In this document: in pieces, positions 37,914-48,296 of the stretch
Layout: each line of letters opens with the position of its first letter
Position numbering within the stretch: position 1 is the first letter of the stretch
Origin: Maylandia zebra
Taxonomy: Eukaryota; Chordata; Actinopteri; Cichliformes; Cichlidae
NCBI RefSeq assembly: GCF_041146795.1
Contig: NC_135178.1
Location: 4,594,844 to 4,658,843 of the forward strand
Reading direction: 5' to 3'
Length of the DNA stretch: 64,000 nt
Notes under the pieces: model-generated
The model's input: only the letters and a program-made list of their open reading frames with translations
What the model was told of the DNA's origin: nothing
Databases searched by the model: none
Made by a program: the position numbers and the translations under genes

Positions 37914-40795
37914 TCACTCCTCTTCTTCCTCTTCCTCCTCACTCTCTGAATCCTCTTCAAATGCTTCCTTGCTTTCTGTTAGGGAACAGCTTAGAATTGC
38001 TTTGCGAACCTGCCGTTTTTCTTCTGCAAATGAAACGAGGAGAACTCCGTCAAATTGCATTTTTTTTTTGTTCATTTTGTGTTTGTTGTCCCAAGATCAA
38101 ATGTTTGTTGTCTTCAGTGAACTACAAGATCTACAACTGAAGAGCTTGATCACATCCTATATGATTTAAGACGAAAGTTAAAATGTAGAACATTACAACT
38201 TTATGAGGATAATATTAGTGTAGTGTTAAGAAACACACTGACCAAAACTGCAAAATTTAGTGTTCAAATCAATTCTTTACCTTCGCTTTTACATTTAGGC
38301 AGCATTCGATGGAGCTGCTGGGTGTTGTATCGGATCAGAAACTTCTGACATGTTCTAATTGTCCCTGAAACAAACAAAAAACTCACCTTAAATTATATGT
38401 AGTTAAAATGTATGGTTCTGTGCAAAAGTCTTGAGCAACCCCTAATTTCTTTCTATTTTCCTTCCAAGGAGCCAGACCTCCTTATAATTGTATAAAATCG
38501 TCGTGAGCAATAATTTTCCAGGCTTTCTGAAGGTCTTTCAAAGTTTTTTGTTGTTGGCTTTTCTTGGTTGCTTTTTCACTTATTGTGAATTCAGTCTTTC
38601 TACCTGACCATTTTCAGAGCAATGCTTATTTGTTTCTTAACCCCGACTGATGATTCATTCAAGTATTTAAAAAAAAGCACTTGTGGTGGGGCGTTGTCTG
38701 CGGGGCCGTGCGGATGCACCTGCATGGTATCCGTAATCATGCCCGCCGAGTTTAAAACATGGGGAACTGGGGTTTGTTGTGAGTTTTTGTGGTGTGATGC
38801 ATGTATGGCTGACAGCCGAGAGCTGCAGCTGGAATGAATAAAATGGCTCAAAACTGTGATCTCTGGACCCGCCGTGTCTCATTCACACCACAGCACTTAA
38901 CTCAAGGTATTCACCAGTGGCGTACACATAAATGTTAACTTAGCAAAGAACCAGTTTTAAACTGTACATAATTTGCTTCCACTTCTTCTGTTTAATCTAT
39001 GAAAAAATACCAACGATAACAATGTGACGGGTGGGAAATAGTATTTTTTCCACTAAGAGGACGATTCCTAAAGAGTTGTAAGATGGAAACTAGGTATATC
39101 TCAGCATGGTCTGCAGTCCATTGTTAAAAAACTGAGAGAACTGGGTGACAAAAAAAGGAAGTGGCACACCTAAAAGACTATCTACAGCAGATTAACTATC
39201 TGCTGTATATGAAAGTCATGTCCTTAAGAAATAGTAAAAAAAAAAATCCAGCAAAGACCTCACACAGAATCTGAAAGATGCATCTGAACCTTCAGCTGAT
39301 GCACCTACTGTTCACTGCCTCATTAGAAATGATTTAAGTGGAAGAGTGGCTGTCAAGAAGCAGTTCTTAATGAAGGGAAACAACCAGAAGTCTGTCAACT
39401 TACACACGAACTGAAAGTCAGTGGCAACAGGTCTTATGGAGTGATGAATCAAACGTAGATTTTTTTCCCCCCAAACTGTCTCCAATAAGTACAGAGGAGG
39501 TTAGGAGAGGGGTACAACAGTGAGTGTCTACAGCCATCTGTAAAACATGATGGAGTCTATCTTGGTTTGTGGTGTGAGGGATCTTCTGAACACAGGAGAT
39601 TAAGCATTAGATTTTGATAAACCATGCAATACCATCTGGAAAGTGTCTTCCTCGTGATCAACGATCTCAAACACATTGCCGGTGCAGTAAAAGCATACCT
39701 GGATTAAAAAAAAAAAAAAAAAAAAAAAAAAACAAGTCATGGACTGACCTCCAGTCAACATCATTGAAGCAGTGTGGGATCACCTTGACAAAGAAAGGAA
39801 AAATAGGCAGCCAACAACCAAAGAACAGCTTTGGATGTGCATGAAGAAGCCTGGAGAACTATTCCTGAAGACTACTTAATGAAATGACAGATAGTTCAGA
39901 CTGTGTTGAACAATAAAGGTGGTCAAACCCTGTATTGATTTTCAAACTCATTTGAATTGTACAAACTCTGTTTTTGCCCTATATGCAGTATTTAAATTTA
40001 TGATTGCACACTTTTCAATAAATCAGTGTAACTATTTCAGATTTTTTGAAGAAACAATGAGTGGCTCAACACCTTTGCACAGTACTGTATGTATTTTTCA
40101 TTCTGGAATATTAGTTTACAGTTTTTTCTTACCTCCTACATGCAAACAGTTTAGAAAGCAGGGAATTTTTTGCCCACGAGTTTCAATACTGGTAATGAAA
40201 GGCAATGCAGACCACAGGAGTTTGTAACACCTTTTGGGAAAACGTAGAAATACTATTCCAGTGTGAGCGTTCAGATATTTAACTAAAAGGGGGGAAAAGA
40301 CAAAAAAATTAAAAGTCAAACGACATTCCAGCAACATTAGCACGATGTCAAGAAGAATGTCGTCACCCCAGAAGCCAAAGGGCTGGGACTATTATTATTT
40401 CGTTTAACTTTGCTTGACCAGCTTCCACAGGCAAACATTACGAACAGCTAAATACATTTTAAAATTTACTTTAGTGCTGATGCTTATTTGAACAACTTTC
40501 ACTGGTATTTTCAAGTGTTGTCGCTTGATCCTTGGAAAGTATCTAAAACTTCTTACCACAAAATCTAATGCTACACATAGCGGCCCCATAGTCCCCATGT
40601 GTGCGGGCTACCGCTGCCTTCACTGCCACCATAATTGCTCGGTCGTCGAGCAGCAACAGCTGGCTCCTGTCCGACACGTTGACTTCGCATAGTAAATACC
40701 TGCGGTAGAATATGTAGCGTCAGAAACTAGGAGCACACACGCTAGAGGAAACAGTATACGAATGGCACGTTTTACCTCGTCTTCAGCCGCACCAT
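37914..40795 (-). CDS. pop5: ribonuclease P/MRP protein subunit POP5
   Basis: Five exons join in frame: 40776-40795, 40557-40699, 40133-40282, 38281-38364 and 37914-38023. They give 168 aa against 163 in human. The protein begins MVRLKTRYLLCEV and contains VKYLNAHTGIVFLR, LLWSALPFITSIE and GGTIRTCQKFLIRYN, all POP5 landmarks. It ends in an acidic Glu-rich tail, as in mammals. POP5 is a core protein of nuclear RNase P (tRNA 5' maturation) and RNase MRP (rRNA processing). The first exon is only 20 nt of coding sequence. The fourth intron (38365-40132) is swollen by a Tc1 element and a solo LTR. The gene is divergent from unc119b. The call is firm. Confidence 0.96.
38411..40090 (+). mobile_element. 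decayed Tc1-type transposon (copy 2) in pop5 intron 4
   Basis: The left end TCTGTGCAAAAGTCTTGAGC and the right end GCTCAACACCTTTGCACAGT are an imperfect inverted repeat of the same family as copy 1. The plus strand keeps a C-terminal transposase scrap reading VWDHLDKERKNRQPTTKEQL. Stops, frame breaks, a poly-A run (39701-39732) and an inserted LTR (38682-38892) show it is dead. It lies antisense to pop5. Confidence 0.75.
38682..38892. mobile_element. solo LTR (211 bp) inserted in the Tc1 copy
   Basis: The sequence starts TGTGGTG and ends CACCACA, the TG...CA inverted ends of a long terminal repeat. A perfect 5-bp duplication GCACT flanks it (38677-38681 and 38893-38897). It holds an internal AATAAA near 38836. 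No internal retroelement sequence lies next to it, so it fits a solo LTR left by LTR-LTR recombination. Orientation is plus if that AATAAA is the LTR's polyadenylation signal. The family is unassigned; the LTR is unusually short. Confidence 0.8.
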
Positions 40796-41255
40796 CGCTG
40801 CTTTACTCTACTTCCGTCGGAACTTCCGTCAACAAAACTCGGACAAGCGCACTAGCGCCACACGCTGGAAAGATGTAATGTATATTCGACACTTACATGG
40901 GCCCAACAACACATCCGAACAAAAAAAATTAAAGGGTAATATATTTCAAAAGCGAAAGAACTGGTAGATAGGTGGCTTTCAGAAAAGATAAAACGGTCGT
41001 CAAATCAGATCACTCCAGTGTGTTAAAAGCTAAACAACGCAAGCAGCTCATAAGGAAACGGAAAGGCCCGGAAATTAAACCATTCACACCCCTGGGGTAA
41101 CTATGGCAACCTCCATCGATCTTAGCCAATCACAACCTCGCGTTACCATCTCCCTAACACGTTTCACGCCATCTTGAGATTACCTCCTAGTTTGTTAAAT
41201 CGCTCCCAAATTCATAGGCTCCGCTCCTCATTTCATTGTTGCCGCGCTGTCCGAA
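40796..41255. promoter_or_regulatory. shared divergent promoter region of pop5 and unc119b
   Basis: Only 460 bp separate the two start codons, which face away from each other. Two ACTTCCG (ETS/GABP-type) motifs lie at 40810-40816 and 40822-40828, next to the pop5 start. A CCAAT box on the plus strand lies at 41126-41130, upstream of unc119b. No TATA box is obvious. This is the usual make-up of a housekeeping bidirectional promoter; activity is inferred. Confidence 0.6.
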
Positions 41256-44200
41256 ATGAACGGTTCCCGAAACAAACCTTTACAAACAGTCAGCAAGGGC
41301 CCGAAGGACGCAGACACCGGCACGGAGAGCAACCACAGGGACAGAAAGAGTGGCGGAGGAATGCTGAAGAAGCTGAAGTCGAGGCGCAGCCAAACGGAGA
41401 AGTGGCCTGTGGTCACAGAGGATGAACTCCGGGCTCTAGGAAGAGATATCACCCCGGACCATGTCCTCGGGCTCCGGGCTGTTACGGAAGGTAATGTTAT
41501 GGCAACGTAAAGTTGCGCATTGCTGAAAGCGGCGAAATTTGATCGCCTAACTAGCTACGCACTATGCTAATTGTGGCTAACGTTAAGAAAAGAAGTTTGA
41601 GAGCAGTCGACCAAAGGGTACGTTTTCTAAATGTGTTCATAAGGTAAATACTACATGTGTTACTTTGGTGATTCTGCGAGCACGGGTTCATTGGGGGTTT
41701 TGGGGGTTTTGCAAGGGTGCAAGTAGGACTTTGAAGCCCCAAAGCGAGCATTGTTTAGGGCACCCCACGCTGGCTTGGGGAGGTCAAACAGCTAAAAGCC
41801 TATTATTATCTTAACAACTTGTTTTAGTAAGTGTGTTTGGCAGATACGTGTACTGTTGTGTTTCTTCTCATTTCTTCCCAATTGGAGGTGTAGTGACTAA
41901 ACTTTTAGGTTTAGAATCTTCTACTCACCCACGTTTATTAAGTAAGTTATTATAAAGCACACAGTTTCGGTTCTGACACGGCTGTTAATGAGTTAATGAT
42001 CAGTTGAACCTTTGTTTTGATTTTAGTTTATTATGTGTAAAGTATACACAAGTGGATGATTTCATATTAAGAAAACAAAAACAAAGTGGGAAGTGTAATT
42101 ACAACACTTTGGCTTTATGTACAGTATGTAAAAACGATATGAAATAATCTTAAATTCTACATATAATGTAGATACTGTACCTGAACAGCAGTAGGTAGAA
42201 GTTTACGTTTCTCGGGCTGTACTCCTTTTTCACAAAAAGGAGAATCTTACTGAAAACATTCAGCTTGGGTTTCCTGCCTTGATTTTAAAAAAAGAAAATT
42301 AAGACAAGGCTTCATTAGAACATAAGGAGACAACTCGATCTCTGGGAGGAGCATTTCCTATATTTATGCAGTTTGTTGTTTTGAACAAACTTGTGTAATT
42401 ATGTATTGATGTGCTTTTTTTTTTGTTCGTCTGTGCAGTTGTTCCACACACTGTAATGCTGTGATATTTTACATTAGTCCTTACTACCGGCTTCCTAAAC
42501 ATAAGGATTCCTCTCCCAGGTCATGTCTTATTTGGAACAAATTCTGAATGTTATGGTGCCTGTTGTGTGTTCATCAATATTAAGGACCAACTTCCCACAC
42601 AGTTATTTAATGAGTAATTCATTTGGATTGCTGGCTTCTTTCATTTTCTCCCCTAACCGTCATCACCTTCACCCATGTAGTAACCTGCTTGAACCCTATC
42701 CCATGGTTTGTCATCGGACACCCAGTTGACTACAGCTGCAGCTAGTGACTAATGTTGTTTTTTAGCTTTTTTCTCACCCAGACAACAATGACATTACTTC
42801 TGCTCTATCTCACTGCCATTGTTTGAACACTGGAACCTTTTTCTATAGCATTAGTCACCATTACTGAAGTTTGCAGGAGCCAGAAAAACAGATACTGAAA
42901 GCCTGACTGCTCCTTAAGTGCTGTCTCAGTTCTCTAAGTAAAGGTCAGTCTTTGTGCTCCAAACAGTTGTGTGACTTTCACAAAGTTGTTATATTGAGGT
43001 TTTTCAGTTGCGCAACCACATGTTGTTAACGTGTTCACTATTTTGGATGTGTGACAATCATGGTGACAATGCAGACTCCAGTCATGATGTGAAAAAATGG
43101 TATTCCCTGATCTGTTGCTGGAGGTTGGTGGTAGTATCTGATTAAGTAATTACTAAAGCCCCAGTCACACATACCAAGAGACTGATCATTGAGGCCTTGC
43201 AAGCAACGGTCGGGTTCTCTCTGAGCTGTAGTAAAACTGAAAAAAGTCCAATCCAAATTGCCTCCAGAGCCACATGCTTTTACTTTGAAATCCAATCGTC
43301 TCCATTTCCATTTGCGTCATACTTTTACTACTGCTTTGCTAGTAGTTTGCAAGTGTTTGCAGACAAATTTGAAAAACGTCAGGCAGCTATGACAGTCTGC
43401 TAGAAACCAAAGCAATCACTAGGAGGTTTTTGGTGCAGCACCTTCTTTGCATCCAATTTAGCAAACATAGCTTGTAATCACATCCAATGAGGCGGATAAA
43501 TCTCTTAAAATGTGAACATGACATCAAATGAGAAACCTCAATACAGAAGAATTTAAATAAGGGGACCTCTATTTTCTAGTAGTTGTTTGCTAGTTGACGT
43601 CTAAGCTCACAAACGGTGATAACACTAATCTTAATTCTAGGCAATGAGAATGTGCTTTTTTTTTTCTCATTAAATTTTTCACCAAATCTTGTCAATCAGC
43701 AATGAAATTAAATAACCATTCAAACTGTCACACATCAAAAACTATTTACATTTTTTTTCTCCAAAAGTCTGTTTACCCCACTCTGGAACAAGGCAAAAGT
43801 TAACATCAGTGTTACTAAACACGATCACTTTGACTGCAGAGGGTTAAACTTCCTCACGTTTACTGCATAAGTTGATTGTCTTGGCTTAACTTGCTTTTTT
43901 TCCTTCCACATTCCAGACTATCTTTGCAGACCTGAAGATAATATCTACAACATTGACTTCACACGTTTCAAAATCAGAGATCTTGAGACAGGAACAGTGC
44001 TCTTTGAAATCGCCAAACCTCCTAACAGCGGTAAGTGATACACTCAAAATTTACCTGCATGTTACCAAGCTTAAAATTGTTTAAAAATATAGAACACACC
44101 TGAATGAATAACAGAAATGATCATACATCCATGCAAACATGTTAAAGCTGTTTAGTTATCATGCATTTAAAAAGATGAATTGTCACCAAGCACGAGAGCT

Positions 44201-45095
44201 GCAGCCCAGCTGTGTATTGGTATCCTTACTTTTATCTCAAATGTAAATCTATCAAAACACATGAAGTCTAAAAAGAAGGACCCACGATTAAGCACTATTG
44301 CTTCCCCTTTTCACTAGTAACGCATCCTCTGCATGTATTTAGATTTTTGTTTGTTTCTTTAAATGCCGATTTGATTTGACGCCACCATCTCAAACTGTGC
44401 TCATTCAGTTGTATCAGAGCCTTTTGATGGATGATCATAACTTGAAAAGAGACACCCTATGTATATTTCAAGCACTACAGTAAAGCATGTATGCCAGTCA
44501 GCTGAATTAGTCTTCTGTGTCAGGACCCGTGGAGAGTGAAGAGGAGGGTGGCGATCCAGACACCAGTGCGGGGCGTTTTGTCAGATACCAGTTTACACCA
44601 GCCTTCCTAAAACTCCGCACGGTTGGTGCGACGTGAGTAAATGGACTACAACAGTGTGACTGCATCACGATCAGCCTCGGGTGTCTATTTAGTTTCTTAA
44701 TTTGTCTCTTTTCCCCTCTCTGCAGAGTGGAGTTCACAGTGGGTGACCGCCCCATTAACAGCTTCCGTATGATTGAGCGGCATTACTTTCAGGGACGCCT
44801 TCTGAAGAATTTCGACTTTGACTTCGGTTTTTGCATTCCTAACAGCTGCAACACATGTGAACACATTTACGAGTTCCCGCAGCTTCCTGACGACCTCAGT
44901 AAGTTCTGCTCCTTTTTGTTCATATTACCAGATCTGTATATCTTTATTTCTTAATTGATGGTGTGCTCTTCTCCTTTTCTAGTTCGTCAAATGGTGGCAC
45001 ACCCTTATGAGACCAGATCAGACAGTTTCTACTTTGTGGATAATAAACTCATCATGCACAACAAAGCAGACTATGCCTACAATGGTGGTCTGTAA
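41256..45095 (+). CDS. unc119b: UNC119 lipid-binding chaperone B
   Basis: Five exons join in frame: 41256-41490, 43917-44030, 44524-44632, 44726-44898 and 44983-45095. They give 247 aa against 251 in human UNC119B. The N-terminus (residues 1-75) is basic and low complexity. From residue about 78 the conserved beta-sandwich fold reads [20 protein letters not shown], then [40 protein letters not shown], and ends [12 protein letters not shown]119 proteins bind N-myristoylated cargo and deliver it to cilia or membranes under ARL2/ARL3 control. The basic Lys/Arg stretch and the missing Pro/Gly-rich N-terminus favour the B paralogue, as does linkage to rnf10, pop5 and hnf1a. The first intron is 2.4 kb with nothing else coding. 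Confidence 0.95.
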
Positions 45096-47065
45096 TACCT
45101 GAAGGGGGGGCGTGTTTAAAAAGGATGCAGTAGCTCCCAGGAGACCGATTTTCTGGATTGTGCCCCTCAATAAATGGGGCAGAGACAGAAGTATTCACTC
45201 TTTATCGGAATAAAGCACCATAGTTTAAAAAAAGGAACAGAAGCAGGAAAAAACCCAACCATATCTGCCTTCATATGAAATCATGGATCAATTCATCAGT
45301 ACCGAACAGAGCTCAGTTTCTGGGAGTCCGAGAGAATGTTTAATTCAGTATTTCGCTGTTATATCTGACTGAAACCTTTCTGTTCTCCTTTTGAATTGTC
45401 ATACATGTGTAATGTAACTGCTTGAACACTTTTGCCTTAATTTCCTGCTGTCTCTGCTGGAAAGGGACAGTTTTGAGTAACACATCTATAGTGGTAACGT
45501 CTGTAGACTACGTTAGTTTTTCATTTAATTACTGATGTAATAAGTTTGTTTATTTTTGAGCTGAACTACCTTTTGCAAGTGACAATTGTGTTTCCTTTAT
45601 GGAAAAACAAGCATTATGTAGGTGTTTCGGTCTTGTTTTATCAATAGATGTAGCATTAGTATTTGTTTGATTCTTCCTCAGATGTGAGTTGAGAGCAGTT
45701 GCTACTGTTTGTCAGATATTTAAGCTTGGTGTCCGTTTTATGAAGTACAAGATGACCAGTTTCTTCTTTGGTAGAATATCCCTTAATTCGAAAATGGTCT
45801 TCTCCCTTTTCCTGTTTTGTTTTTGTTTGTTTGTTGTTGTTTTTTTAAATAATTCCAGGTGTGATGTTCATTCTGCTACAATCGGTTAGATTGTTATAAC
45901 AAAAGTTTTCCCATGTCTTTGTTCTATGAAAACTGTGGGATAGATCTAGTTACTAGACTTTAAATGTTTTTCTTTTATGTGCCGTCCATGTTTAGAAGTG
46001 TTTTTCTGCCTTCTTTGTACAATTGCATAGTTCTTTCATCCTTTGTTTATTTGTCACAGCAGTGCTGTGAATCCCACTCTTTAGCAGCGTTTGGCCAAAC
46101 ATGTGGTATACCTATTGAACTGTTAGTACGCTCTTCTCCTTTGAGATTGCCTTCTCAGTTTACTAATGAAATACCACAGTAGCACACAACTTGACAGTAC
46201 AGAGGGAGGTAACTTGGTAGTTGGATCTATTTTTAATGAGGCACTGGGGTAGATGCAGTCATTGACCTGTTTGACCGATGATACTGGTGACTGTGCAAAT
46301 TTTAACCCATCTGTATACGAATGTCTTTTTCAAATTTTACACCAGTTTTCCAGTGTGCACAATTTCATGTGATGCCAGTCCTGCTAGAAGGAATACCTTA
46401 CTTACTGTGATGCTCTGAATTGCATTATGCTGAAAAGTTGTCTGTAATTTATTCAAAACGGCAGCAGTTAAGAGTTTGAAATTGGGCTCCACTTGCAGAG
46501 TGATTTCCAGGTGAAACGTGGATTTCTCTTCATAGTTGGGTTTTGTTTGAATTTATGTTACTGAAATGAAAACCTGCAAGGCAGGAGATAGTAATGAAAC
46601 CTTGCAAATGGTTGTTTAAAGTGTATTTGTTAATTTGCATTTCAGTCATGCATACACACATCAGGACTTCTTCCTACTGTACTGTTATTGACTCTATGTG
46701 CCTTGAATCCAGTTTTTTTTTTTTTTTCACCTTTAATGTGCAGAAGTCTCCTTTTCTTGTCCACTCGTGGCAGAAAGCTGAAGGGATGTAAAATTGCCTC
46801 CTGATGTTCTTTTTCTGTATTCTTGTAGCATTACCTTCTATAAAACAGGATGATTACAGTGAGGAAGAGTCAGTGACAACATATTATGCAGTCCGTTAAT
46901 ACCCACAACAAATGGGATATCACATTAGGCACCCTTTTGTCAACTGTGCCCTTCTCTTTTTTTCCTATGTTGGACTCTGTCACCTGCTGCATGGTCACCA
47001 GTTTTTATATTGGCTAATTTTGCTAATGTTCATCTTATCCAATTTGTTGTAAATAAATAAAAAAA
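45096..47065 (+). other. unc119b: unc119b 3'UTR with early and late polyadenylation signals
   Basis: AATAAA signals lie 74 bp (45169-45174) and 114 bp (45209-45214) after the stop codon. A further overlapping pair at 47052-47061 would give a 3'UTR of about 2 kb. The stretch between has no coding exon and is T-rich, as many long vertebrate 3'UTRs are. Which site is used is not known. Confidence 0.5.
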
Positions 47066-48296
47066 TGGGTGAATGAATGAGATGGAAAGTACTTTATTTA
47101 CCCTATGTTTTGGAAATTCTTTAAAATTAATATTTTATTAATATCTGACAGATGTCTCTGTGCCAGGCAGATGTATTGTGTTACAAGAGATCATAACATG
47201 TGGTGGGAAAGTTTAACTGTTTCTGTCCTCTTGGCAGTAGAGCTGAATCAGTCTGTTAGAGAAAGTGCCCGTGCTCCAGTAGGGCAGATGCTAAGCCCAT
47301 CACCATCTCTCTGGTTTTATTCACATTCAGGAGACAGTTCCTTCCAGATCACTTTATGAAATCATCAAGTAGTGCTCTGTACTACTCCCCCCCTGCTGCC
47401 ATCACTACTAGAGCTAAACACTGCACAGTCTTTGTAGGTGGCATCACAGGGTTGTACTGAAAGTCTGAAATATGAGCAATGACAAAGTCCTCTGTGGAGC
47501 TCCTATACTGCACATCACCAAATCAGACACAGCACTGCCCAGTCTCACATATCGCAACCTCTCTTGTCAGATTGTCACTAATCCATGCTAGATTACTGAT
47601 GGTGGATATGCTTACTGACATTTCCTGGAGCTTCTCTTTCTGAGTCGTGTTAATTGCACTTGAGAAATTAAAGGAGCAGCTTTGTCTAAATTGCAGTAAA
47701 CTCTCTGTATCATGTTGTCGATTTATCCACTACATGATACATGATTAAGTTCTATGCAACCTGCAGGGTAAAGTGATGTTTTCACATTTGTTCTGAGGTG
47801 TGCCAAGACTAGTCTCTCTCTTAGTCTCAATATAAATGAGTTATAAGGGATGTTGTTTTTCCACCTTGAAACTTGAATATCACATTGTAAGTTTGCTGAA
47901 CAAAATGCATACAAGGTGATGTGCTTGTGAGACCTGTCCAAGTTAGAGTGACCATGTGTCCTACTTAATGTGGGTCTGCACAGAATTCCCAAATATTGAG
48001 ACAAAAATAAACACACCTCATAAAACCCCAAACATGCCATGACCCACTGAATAGTTTTGATAGTGACTCTAGGAAAAAGGAAGAAAACAGGACCCAGAAA
48101 TGTAACTCTGATTTCCATTTGAAAAGTAATTTGAAAATAATATTTAACCTTGATTTACCACCGTTTCTTAAAACGGAATGAAAGTAGTGATGAGTCTGAG
48201 AACGCTTTGGGGTTTTTTCTCACCTGGGTAACAAAATACATTACCCAGAATCCTCTGCTGAAAACACAACACTAGTAGCTGCACATGTGTTTCATC
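47066..48296. other. intergenic DNA between unc119b and custos
   Basis: No coding exon, RNA gene or mobile element could be supported here. The last 100 bp are the probable custos 5'UTR/promoter. Confidence 0.5.

Noticed and set aside
37539-37949. 136-codon plus-strand open frame
   Set aside because: It lies over the pop5 3'UTR and last exon in antisense and resembles no protein family.
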